Of a stretch of DNA of 64,000 nucleotides, positions 34,801 to 46,100 are shown piece after piece. Within the stretch, counting starts at the first letter, position 1. Each line of letters opens with the position of its first letter. The notes beneath the pieces were generated by a model. It made no database searches and was not told the DNA's origin. It saw only the letters and a program-made list of their open reading frames with translations. The translations under genes and the position numbers were made by a program. Where the stretch lies: contig OZ020305.1 of NCBI GenBank assembly GCA_963971305.1, positions 7,163,001 to 7,227,000 on the forward strand, read 5' to 3'. Source of the stretch: Arcuatula senhousia. Taxonomy: Eukaryota; Mollusca; Bivalvia; Mytilida; Mytilidae.

Positions 34801-37511
34801 GTCCAAATGAAAAAAAAGAAAGACGTCATGTTTATCTGGACTAGCAAAAAGGCTGCCATTAGAATAAATCGACATATTAATTAACATTGCAAATAATTGA
34901 AAAAAAAATCATGATATTGACATGTGCAGACAAAAAAAAGTACTGTTTTATAGTCACAGAACAAACTTTTAGAATTTCAGCAGTTTAAAGTTTTCATTAT
35001 CTTAAAAACTTCGAAATTCCTTATAAATACACAAACTTATCTAAATAATCTTAAAGTACAGCATATGCAATATGAAGATTCTTATAGAGCAACAGTCAGG
35101 GACTGAATTAAATTGTTCCCTTTATTTGGCATAAGGAGTAAAGGTACAACCTCGGTGCTAACAAACGTGATTTTTTTTCTTTATTGAATCTAAGTTCCGA
35201 TTCAAACAAATCCCAGTGGTAGAGGTATTAAGTACATGTGACAAATTCGAACAAACAATAATAATAAAGGCATTCCTAGTCAACTGATCGACATACATGT
35301 ACTTACACGGAATATTATTTCCTGAGATATATTGGAATAGTCTTTGGAACAAGTCATTATTTCTAGTGAATGCAGAAGCTGTCATATTTGTTGCTACCCA
35401 TTTGGATGGAGAATAGTGTCTTAATTCGTAATCCTGAAAAATATTGATTCAAATAGCCTGTCAGAGTGGTCAAAAGCTTTTTGTTTACCGTTACTTGCCG
35501 ATTTAGTTTTAGTTTCAATACCCCGCCACACGAAGTGGCGAGGTACCGGGTATTATGTTCTACCCTCAGTTTCGCGTTTTGTCCGTCCGTCTGTCTGTCT
35601 GCCCCCGAAGGTTTCCAGATAATAACTTGAAAACGCGTCAAGGGATTTGAATGATATTTAGCACAATTGTTGAGAACAATAAATAAAGGTAAAAAGCTAT
35701 TTGTTTAATTTCGAGCAAAATCGCAACCGCGCTATTTTTTTAAAGAATTTCAGTGTTCAATTTACGCATCAACTTCCCGTTTAAAACAACGCAAAATGTT
35801 CCATGAAAAACATTGGTCGTGTTCTACTCACGATGTCTTAAAAACTGTTGAAGTTAGGATTTTGCTCAAAATTTAACAAATAATCTTTACTATTTTTTTC
35901 TTTTAACTGGATGAATATTTGAGGCCTAGTAAGCTGATCTGTTTTATGTGTTTTTTTTTCAAATATTACGGCTGAGGACAGGATGGATGTGAGTAACTAT
36001 AGTTCTATCTGTTGAAAAACATTATGGAGAACAATCATTAGAACTCTGAGAAAACATGGTTTTATAAGGGAATTCTATATCCGTATCTATATCCGCATTT
36101 CTTTGAAAATTTACTCTAAATGAATATCATATGTTCAATAAATAGAATACATGATTTCCTTTTGTTATGGTTTTAAAATAATTTACTAAAATCATATTCG
36201 TAAATAGATCATTTCTGTGAAATATTTGAGTTATATCTCCTATTATGGATCAAAATATTACGAAATACTACTAAAAATAGATTCAAAAACCCCTAAAAAT
36301 AAAATTTTATGACGTAGCCAAACTCTATTATCAATATCTCTATGTACACTTCCTTGATAATTTGATTATTAAATTGAGCTATGAAACAAGTAAGTAATAT
36401 ACAATTTTAATATAATTTTATTTCACTCTTCATATGTTTTAAGATAAAATATTTCGATTTTTTTAATCATAAAAATATAGGGCTGTACATGACTTATTGC
36501 ATTCGTTACTTTAAAAAATGTAGTTTAATTATATTTCTTCAGAAATCAATCGTGTAAAAGGATATAGTGGATTGTGTTTAATGATTAACAACCACCCACA
36601 AACAAATAGTGTTCCGTAACTGAATTTTTTAATTGGTCTTCCTGAAATACAATATTTCAACATCATTAAGCAATACAATAATGTGGAAACAATCCTTAAT
36701 ATTTTAACACTGTGTATTTTAACTCCCTTTCAAATCAATTAAATGACCAAAGTCCTTTTAGACTTTCTGTTTTAATTACTGAGAACTTTGTTCAGATCGA
36801 ATTCCGTACTTTGCCATCTTCTACTTTTAAGTTGGTCGCTTATTACTTAGGATCGAGGTGCAAAGGTAGAGTTTTTTTTTGACAATACTATAAAACTGAC
36901 TTTGTGAGTGTTATATTGGGTGTTTATATCCTACGAGACCAATTCAATCGGCCAAGCTGATTTACAATTGCACCGGTTAAGGTATCAGAAAACATTTGAC
37001 AACGAACATACAGACGACAGACGACACGTGAAAGCAATACCTCATTCACATCGGATCAAACGAGCTTTATATTCGTCCACTATGTTCGATTGGGAACAAA
37101 GTGGACGAGTACATAGATTTTATTCTACTTATTTTGACTTCCAGAGTAATTTTAGAATAAAAAAGTTGAACAAGAACAGATTCAAGGTCCTCCGCCCGTT
37201 GAGTGGTAAAAATCTAAGTCGGCTCGTTAAACGGAGGTAGATGAGCGACAGCTGTCTGAAAACGCATCCCACCACATGGGACCCCTACCTGAAGCTGCAT
37301 ACCAGTGACGGACGGACGGACGGACGCCAGGCATTTCTATGTCCCCGCTCCGCGTTGCGGCGGCGGGGAACAAAAACACATTAATACTTACTGATGTATT
37401 TTGAACAACTGTAAAATCCGGACAATCCAAATTATGACAGAACCATGGTTTTGTTGTAATGGATGAAAATACACAGGTTAAGATGACGGAGACAATAATG
37501 TATTTGTTCAT
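31706..37511 (-). CDS. Secreted SOUL/HEBP2-like heme-binding protein
   Basis: Four exons (37511-37392, 35433-35307, 34613-34439, 31889-31706) join in frame into 201 residues, close to human HEBP2 (205). Residues 1-20 form a hydrophobic signal peptide, followed by KPWFCHNLDCPDF with two cysteines. The SOUL fold follows: DYELRHYSPSKWVATNM (41-57), FQRLFQYISGNN, QKVTMTCPVLT, VYLVDVPAMDVYVKSFGGYAG and a C-terminal NEVWLQKM. Family members bind heme or porphyrins, although the heme contact is not strictly conserved. Secretion is inferred from the signal peptide; ligand identity cannot be read. Split codons at the last two junctions (Ser83, Lys141) recreate family sequence, which supports the exon ends. 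Intron 1 carries mobile DNA. TTTGCTCTAG at 37529-37538 may be an acceptor of a 5' leader exon. Confidence 0.92.
31900..33580. other. SOUL intron 3, distal part, nothing recognised
   Basis: A GTTGTTGTTGTTGTTG run lies near 33441, a CCAATGGTGCATTCAA pair near 31970-32030. No other structure seen. Confidence 0.45.
33590..34060. repeat. Degenerate 135-140 bp tandem repeat, about 3 copies
   Basis: TTATTTGGAATA starts at 33759, 33899 and 34034. Units share a CATTATTCCTTC-type and a GGGGCTGGGCTACATAGG-type segment. It lies within SOUL intron 3. Confidence 0.8.
34439..34613 (-). CDS. SOUL gene exon 3
   Basis: Residues 84-140, QKVTMTCPVLTTVKT to AMDVYV. Acceptor CTTCCAG, donor AA/GTATGT in phase 2. 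The split codon yields Lys141. Confidence 0.9.
35307..35433 (-). CDS. SOUL gene exon 2
   Basis: Residues 41-82 plus one base. Acceptor TTTTCAG, donor CCGT/GTAAGT. The split codon yields Ser83. Confidence 0.9.
35519..37371. mobile_element. Inverted-repeat element(s) in SOUL intron 1
   Basis: The left end TACCCCGCCACACGAAGTGG is a hairpin. The right end carries CCCCGC and GGCGGCGGGG, and inverted matches to the left CCCCGCC are visible. GTCCGTCCGTCTGTCTG (35582) and GACGGACGGACGGACG (37308) runs lie inside. A stretch at 36900-37240 is open on the plus strand but has no proper start. It could be one element or two adjacent ones. Confidence 0.5.
37392..37511 (-). CDS. SOUL gene exon 1
   Basis: Residues 1-40: signal peptide and the WFCHNLDC motif. 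Donor TCA/GTAAGT, phase 0. Confidence 0.9.
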
Positions 37512-37659
37512 TGTTGGTTGGCTGATTTCTAGAGCAAAGAAAAAAATGTATACAAATAAGGTTTATTCCAACAACATATATGAGATTACAGGACATTTTT
37601 ACTTGCGGGAATCTAAACTCAGTAATATTGAACGGTACCAAAATAAAGATCTCTTATGA

Positions 37660-40020
37660 GCAAACTTTCCGCTTTTTTTATATTCCTTATTATATTTTTT
37701 ATGCACTTTGATTTTTCTTAAATTTAAGTTTGCCGGACCAAGTTTACGTGAGAAGCATATGCGACTTGAAGCATGTATATTGGCAACGTTTAGGATATGT
37801 ATAGTATTTAATAATTATACATGTTTTCAAGAGTTTTCAAAGTAACATAAGTTTACCTACCTTTTTAAACAATAATGATATAAATGGATCTATGTCTTTG
37901 AAAGTTTTCTTATATATAGGTCCATAAGAATTATTGTATAACTTTTGTTTATCTCTAAATTCCCTTCAGGTGTTCTGAAAACGTGTTGGACCACGAGTTT
38001 TTGTCGGCCCGTCATACGGGACCGTCAATGTGAACATTCGAGATTGTGTAAGACAGGACAGGGGCTATGGAGACCGAAATATTTGGGAATTTTAACTTCT
38101 TATGGTACATTTAAATTAAATCAGAGGCAACATATGACACACTTAGTTAATAATATGAAAAAGTCTGACAAAAAAATCGAATGAAATATAAACAAGATAC
38201 AAGATACTTACTAAACATTTTACAATAGATATGTAAAAACATCCAATTTGACACCTATTTTCTGAAACCGGGTAGGGTTTTCAAACCTAAAATGCCAATA
38301 GGAAGTTACCGTTTATGATCAAGAAACATTAATTTATCACACGGAAACCCACGGGCAGAAACTAAAGTGTCCAAATGCAGACGACGAAGACAACAACAAG
38401 TTCTCGACAACAACAAAGACAACACCAACAATTCATAATAAATAATTCTATCGCAAAAATTACGGGTTTTCATGAAAAAATGGAAAAGTATTGCAGTTCT
38501 ATAAAAAGTTCCTTTTAGTCAACTGCTAATTTTCGTATGAACTAACGTCTATAAGCGGATTTTGAGACCTTTTTCTTTTATTTAATGCCAGGACAGGGTT
38601 CTCGGAGCCTGCAGTATTTGGGTTTGTCGGTTGAACCCCCTTAAGTTTAAAAAAACAATATTCACACCTCTGAAACGACAAAGCTGAACCACAGCTCGAC
38701 TCCGTCACCAGTCCCGTCAAACTCGGTTATTAATAAAAAAAAACGTGATTTATTTTGTGCATCAAAATTTGGCATGATCTTGGATGTGCCATATTATTTG
38801 AAAGTCTTGAAAATGACAATGAGTGGAAAAATTCACATGAGACATGAATTAGATCTTTAACGAGCATGAATATTTTATCGATGCGCTAAGATTCCATCAT
38901 GCCATCATAGTACTATGGTATTGATTTTAATATATAAGTGTCTCTTTTGTATAAAGTTTGATCTGACGTATTTTAAACTTTATTCTATTGAACATAATAT
39001 GGAGCTTGCGTCAAGCTATGACGTTTATATTACAAAAAAAAATCGTACTTTGACATAGGACTTTGGCGTAAATGTGTCAATTTATTAAATATATTTTTAA
39101 CTTTAATGATGGAAACTATTTTTTTTTTAGTTCTCCTGTAATTGCTTGATCCTTATTAGAATTGTAATTAGTGAGTAATTCTTGCCATAAAATTATGTAC
39201 CATCAGTAGATCATAGTAGTACTTTGTGTGTGATGAAGTGTTGATTGGCATTCATCCCCCCTTTTTACATTCACCGAGTCCGATAAAAAAAATTGGAATA
39301 ATGAATGTTGCATTTGTCAATTCTAGAATAAGCTTAATGTGACATTCATAAGTTTTTGCCGCCGGAGAAAAAGTAACTATATTATGGTCTAAGGAATCAA
39401 TTCAAATCTTATATCAAATAACACTGGGTTAGCTGGAACAACACTTGAAGTACAGTTCGCCTTGAGAGTTTTTTTTATACATAGAAGATAATGAGATGTG
39501 TACGCGACACAACCTATAATATAAAACGACAAATTAAATAATCCACAACGGAAAACAGTCGTTTGTTTTAAAATGTACGAATATTCATGTGTGTGACAAA
39601 TTATTTTAAATTCACGAGTGAGAACTTAATTAAATAATTCAATCTATGTATTTTTTCTTTATGTTTTTAGCTCCCGAATATTGGGGAATTATTTTTCAAA
39701 CCTTAATGTTTACTGCTCCCTACAAATTTCTGACTGAACCAATGGTTAAATGCTTTGCATTGTGTTTTTTTTTTCAATTGTCCTTCATCTTCATCTTCAA
39801 CGTACTTCAGTCTTCACTGAGAAAATTATCTCAGGTCTTCATCTTCTCGTCCGACGCTCAGTGGAATATATTGTAAATTTCAAGAACTCTTATTGTATCA
39901 TTTGAAAATGTTCCAACCTTATTTGGTGATTCTTTCATATAACCTCCATATAAAGCCGTTTCCTAAAAAATGAATCTTGGAGGTGGTCTCAAAGGAATGA
40001 AAAATTGACAGAAATAAGTC
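37660..40020. other. No gene recognised
   Basis: Upstream of the SOUL gene and of the YEATS gene. AT-rich, with small frames lacking family resemblance (37945-38184; 38720-38526). Confidence 0.45.
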
Positions 40021-40048
40021 CTCCCACATAGAATCATGCGCATCCAAC

Positions 40049-40060
40049 CACTTCCGGTTC
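40049..40060 (+). promoter_or_regulatory. Candidate ETS site of the YEATS gene
   Basis: CACTTCCGGTTC contains ACCGGAAGTG on the opposite strand, a consensus ETS/GABP site, 123 nt upstream of the proposed start codon. Such sites are common in proximal animal promoters. Confidence 0.4.
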
Positions 40061-40182
40061 ATACATGCTGTTGATTTTTCGCATAATGAACTTTCTCTGA
40101 ATGAAAAATGTTCTTTGTTTTATCCTCCAACCTCTTCTACAATTTGGTTTGAAAAAGGTGGAAATGAAAGTTAATTGATAAG

Positions 40183-40194
40183 ATGTCAAGCCAG
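40183..40194 (+). CDS. MLLT3: YEATS gene exon 1 (coding part)
   Basis: ATGTCAAGCCAG (MSSQ) followed by the donor GTAAAC, phase 0. It joins to [11 protein letters not shown] and parallels human AF9, where MASS precedes CAVQVKLELGH. Short upstream ATGs near 40108 and 40164 terminate before it. Confidence 0.65.
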
Positions 40195-43100
40195 GTAAAC
40201 TAATTTATGACATTGTAGACCTTAAAAGTGTAAATAATGCAATGTTTGTCTTACTTATTGTTGTCATTGTTTCAATGTTTTGATATGAAGATTTCATGGT
40301 TCTTTAAATAGAGGCAATTAAAGCGTTTTATTTAACTGAGGATAATTCGTAATTGATAATCTTTAAGTACATAATAACGAACATTTAAATTAGTGTCCTT
40401 TTATTACATTTTACAATGTTTATTTTTACATTGATTTACATGTACTTTGTCATTTTATTTGTTTGAAGAAATCATTTAATTTACACATTGTCACTAAATT
40501 GTGTTTTCATCAATGTACTTTGTACATTTTCGGTAATAATGGTTGTATTGTACCCAATTTTATTACATTTCATTACATGGCATGTAAATTTGTACTACAT
40601 GTATGTCCGTGTACTACACATGTACATTTACTTTTTGTCTTTCACAACATTAAGGCCAAAGCTCCTGTTACATTCAGTTATGTAAGTTAAAAATGAAAAA
40701 TTATATACGCTAATGTTATGTTACTTCCCAGATTTACTAAATAGAAAATAATTTCTGGACCCATTGCTGATACAGGGAATGAACATAAAAGGATTTATTT
40801 ATATTAAGGTCCTTAGTACCTTTCGTTTAAAATGGTGAAATTTTCTTTCTATTTTCTAGTATATGCGGAACAAAAACTGCAAATAAAAGAAACAAATAAA
40901 GCATAGCTGGACCTAGATATGGTAATTTCTTATCTAATTTCTATCAATTTTTCACGTTAATTCCTTTAAAAAAAGATCTCCTGTTGATATTGTAAATCAA
41001 AAAAGGACAAACTATCCTTATTGTGCCCCTCATACGAAAATGTGTTGAGCACTTGTAGTTAAATCCCTTATCAAAAGTTGCATGAAATTTGAGGCCATAA
41101 GAAAGGTGAAAATTTATATTCTGAAATTTATACAAATGTAGCTGTTCTCAAAAGTCGAGAAAATAGAGAAATCTTAAATAAAGGAATTTAGCATGAAATA
41201 TTCATAAAAAGAAGGTTAGATTTTATAATATCTAGGTCCAGCTACATTTTTTATTTCAATTTTATGTGTAGTTTTGGCTGTGCATATACGATATACAGAA
41301 AACAGATTAAAATTTATTGACTTGTTTTAAAAAGGCTACAGATGGACCTTAATGTAACTTTACTCAGCCAATGATCAGGTCAACATTGGTCAAGTATCAA
41401 ATGCAAAGGCTTTAGGAATAAAAAAATTCAATCACAATCATGGATGCCAACTTTACAAAATCTCAACAGGTTTTTTTTTCATTATTTCTGTGATGTATTT
41501 TTAAAGAAAGACCTGAAAATCGATAAAACTTGTTAAAATCAGAAAGGTTGGTACAATGTAGCCCTGCACAATAAGTGAATAAATATTTGTTATGTTCACT
41601 TATTTCTTAAAGTATCATTCAATACTCTCAAGTCAAAAGAAATACGCATGTATGAGATTATGTGGTCAGAAAATGTATACTGATGACAATTCAATATGTA
41701 CATCTGTATTCTTTAATTTTCAAAAAACTTTTAAGAAAGTTTTACTCAGCTATAATGCTCTCAATTAAACATTCTTTTACACATATTCTTAAATAGATAA
41801 ATAATTTTGTAAAGTACACCATTTAACTTTAATGGATTTAATTTTTTTTTTCAGTCTGTGCAAGTAAAGATAGAACTTGGACACAGAGCCTCCCAACGCG
41901 AATCCCCATCTCCAGAAGGTTACACCCATGATTGGACAGTTTATGTAAGGGGCCCAGAGGGATGCGACATATCACACTTCATTGAGAAAGTGGTTTTCTA
42001 CCTTCATCAAAGTTTCCCTCATCCCAGAAGGGGTAAGATATCTGATTGCTTTTTGAGGTACAGCAAGTGCAGCATTATTGGAAAAGCTGAATTTACTTTG
42101 AACTTACATGTATACATGGACACTGTACATGTATAATATTCTGTACAACATGTTTTTATTACACTCACATAAATATATATTACAAGTTTTGTAGCATCAA
42201 AATATATAGGAAATATAAATTGAATTGACTGATATTCATGAAGCAAAGAAATATAACATTTATAAGGAAACATCTGATTGTAGTACTTTAAAAGAGACAA
42301 TAGACAAAAGCAATACTTTGCAAGACCGCACAACAAAGTAATGACAGAAAAATAAACAGACATTGAAATTCAGTACTAGTGCTCCCAATAAATTAATTGA
42401 GCAGAAAAACGTAAAATTCTTGATTTCCCACAGTTCTCTGGATTAAATCCTGAACTCATGACAAAAAAAAACAGCATTTCTCTCTGTCCCGTAAAAGATC
42501 CTATTGGCCCTCCTAAATGAGTTAAGGGACTTTAGATAAATCAATATGAAACTAATTAGCATAACTGCTTTTCATTAATGCAAAAATATATTTGCTTAAA
42601 ATTATAAAATATTACAGAAAATAAAATTATACATGTTCATGTATGTATGTACCTGTTTCAGATTTATTATAAGTCTCTCAAATGTTTATTTTACAGTTGT
42701 TCCTGAGCCACCCTACCATGTATCCGAGAGCGGCTATGCCGGCTTCAATCTTCCCATTGACATCTATTTCAAAAACAAAGAAGAACCGAAGAAAATTCGT
42801 TTTCAGTATGACTTGTTTCTAAAATTAGATGATACACCTGTAAATCATATACGATGTGAAAAACTTACATTCCAAAACCCAACAGATGAGTTTAAAAAGA
42901 AGCTACTGAAAGCTGGTGGGGTAGGTTTTAAGTTTGTTAAATTAGAAGAATGTATATTTAATTTAAAGAAGAATAGTACATATCTAATTGAACTAAGACC
43001 AAATAAAAATGATATTTAGGTGTTAACTGTGCATACTCCTTGTTTAACAAATTGTGTCAGATTCTACTCATTATTCTAGGTACTCACTGTGGAAAAACAT

Positions 43101-46100
43101 ATTTTGATTTTATTAGAGAAGAATCTTACAGTGCCAAAATAGGTCATAAAACTCTAGGGTAGTAGCAAAAAATTAGGTTTATAAATAGGGATACAGTAAA
43201 AACATCCTATAATACCCTTAATATTATACAATATATTGTCAACAAAATGGGATAATTAATCTCCAAATAAAATTTCAAGTGTGCAGTAAATGCATCGTTA
43301 TTTAACATTTAAAACTACAGTTTTGGCTTTTCAAAATAAAGAATAACTCTGTATGCAAACCATTTAAAAGCAGATCTCTAGATATTTTTTTCAACTGAAT
43401 ACAGAACAATAGAATTCTTAAATTAATCATATTTTTAGTAGCATAAAAGTTATATTTTTATTGTAGACGTTAGTGAACCCCAACAGTCTTGATAACAGTG
43501 GAAATGGCAAACAGTTTACTGAATTGTTTGGTCCTCCAATCACTGCTGATGTGGCAAAGAAACCAGAGAAAAAACATCGTAATAAAGTAGGCACATTGTC
43601 ATTAAGTCAAAACATTGTAATAAAGTAGGCACATTGTCACAAAGTTAAAACATCGTAATAAAGTAGGCACATTGTCACAAAGTTAAAACATTGTAATAAT
43701 GTAGGCACATTGTCACAAAGTTAAAACATCGTAATAAAGTAGGCACATTGTTACGAAGTAAAAACATCGTAATAAAGTAGGCACATTGTCACAAAGTTAA
43801 AACATTGTAATTAGGTGAAAGATCATAAAAAATTTAATTTCTCGACGTTTAGTAGGAATTTTACAAGAAGATGTAGGGAGTTGTTTTTTAGCCATGCATT
43901 TTTTAATCTTTTAACTACAAATTGTTTTACAGATTGCATAGAAAATACTCGGATGTGGAATAAATGAACCTTAAAAAAAACAGTTATAAATAGTCAGTTA
44001 TGGACAACAACTTATTACTTTCCATTTTGACAAAAAGCAAGATGTTGCATTAACATTTAATCATTGTTATCAAAATTATGACTTAGTTCAAGGCAATAAA
44101 TTTAGCTACTTCTGATGCACATTTTCTGTATTGAAAACTTTTTGGAGGCACTCTACAACAAAAAATGAAAATGAATATGAAGAGCATAGTAAAAACCCCA
44201 AAAACGCTGAATTAAGATTAAGACTAAGATCAACCTATGGCTGTTAAAGTTAACATTAGTTGAACATTATGTAAACTTGTGCCAAAGCATAAGTAATTCA
44301 GATTTTAAAAAAAATCATTTGTCACTAGTATTTTATTTTGATCATTTAAGGATGAAGATAAGGAGAAAAAGTCTAAACCCAGTAGTACACCATCATCAGA
44401 CAAACCAGCAAGTGTGCCTAATCCTATATCAAGTGATTCTAAAAAACACAAAAACTCTACACCCAAAGATAAACATGTGTCATCCAAATCTTTAAAGAGA
44501 CCCTCAGATGTTTCTGATGAACAACCACCAAAAAAGCAGAAAAGGAGTTCATCAGTTTCTTCAACACACTCTGAGGATCATGTTAAAGTAAAAGCTTCTA
44601 ACTCGGATGGATCAAAACATTCAAAACACAAAGACAGAAAATCGTTGCCATCTAATGTCGCTAGTTTACATGAGAAAAAAGTGACCTCGACGTCAGATCT
44701 GAAGTCCACTCCTTATCATGGCTCAAAAAAGGAACATGTTTCTAAAGTAGATTCCAAGGAAAAAACGAAAGTTAAAGACATAACGTTTAAACGTGATGAC
44801 AGTTTATCAAGGCAAGAAGATATCAGAAAAAGTCATACAAAGCCTGATTTGAATAGTAGTTTGTCTAAAAAGGACAAAGAATTGTTTAGGGCACGTAAAA
44901 ATTCTTCCGAAGCTCCAACGAAAAAGAAGCGTAAACTTTCTGAAAGTAGCAGTGGCAGCTCGAGTAGTGGTGAAAGCGACAGTAATTCTAGTAGTGGGTC
45001 TTCGTCATCATCTGATTCTGACTCCGATAATGAGGACGAGATCAAAAAAGAAATTCCTGCCATTGACATGGGTCACGATAGTGGAAATGACACTGATATA
45101 TTTGAGGAGGATACTGTTAGTAGTAGAGAAAGGCAGACCCCTGTGGCTGAGTACATGTCTGCTGTTACAAGTGAAGCACTAAGTCGTCCTAGGGCTGAGG
45201 CACTTAATGACATTTTAAAACAGCTTGGTGACAATGATGATGATAGTGATAGTGATATTGATGCATTCACTTCAGACATAATGTCACAATCAAAACCTTT
45301 TACCAAGTCGTCTCCATCTTCAGTTAAAAGCTCGTCCTCTGTTCGAAGTTCTGCTTCGAGAAGAGTGGAATCTCCTTCATTTCTTTCTTCAAAATCTTCA
45401 CCCATTACAGCCACCCATAAAAGTTCAAAGCATCATAATAGTTCAGAATCTTCAAAGTCCAAGACGTCTCATTCAGAAAAAAGTCACAAACATTCTAAAC
45501 ATTTATCAGCACCTGACAGACCGTCGACTCCATCAGAAAAAAGTTCTAAACCGTCTACACCTTCTTCACAGAAGAGCTCTATATCTCCTCCTCCTCAACA
45601 CAAGTCATCAGCACCTTCACCTCTGTCAACCTCAGCTCATAAAAGTTCGGGAAAATCTAGTCACCATTCATCGTCCAAATCTAGTTCAAGTAAAAAGTCA
45701 AGCGAGCATGGAAATAAAAAATCTGAAAAATTGTCAGATGAAAAATCAATACAAAAGAAAGTAAAAAGTGACATTGAAAAAGAGGATAAAAAATCTACTG
45801 ATTCTCCTAAAGATCAAAAGATTTCTAAGTCCAGTAAGCATCGAGATAAAGGTAGTGAAAAGAAGTCTAAGGAGAGGAAAAGCGAAAGTAAAGAAAAAGA
45901 GGTCAAGGTTAAGAATGAAAATAAAGAAAGTAGTAAACCAAGTAAAGAAAACAAAGAAAAGGATGTGAAAGTGAAAGTAGAGACAAAAGAAAAAGATGCT
46001 AAATATAGATCTGATACTAAAGATAAAGAGCAAAAAACAAAGAGTGATAATATTGAAAAAGATATTAAAATCAAAACTGAAAATAAAGAGGTTGAAAAGG

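Noticed and set aside
36908..37240. 110-codon plus-strand frame
   Set aside because: It begins at GTG, not ATG, lies inside a repeat element in a SOUL intron, and resembles no family I know.
43587..43701. In-frame use of donor 4 as a coding extension of exon 4
   Set aside because: Although 3 x 38 nt keeps the frame, a TAG at 43626 lies inside the added sequence, so it cannot lengthen the protein.
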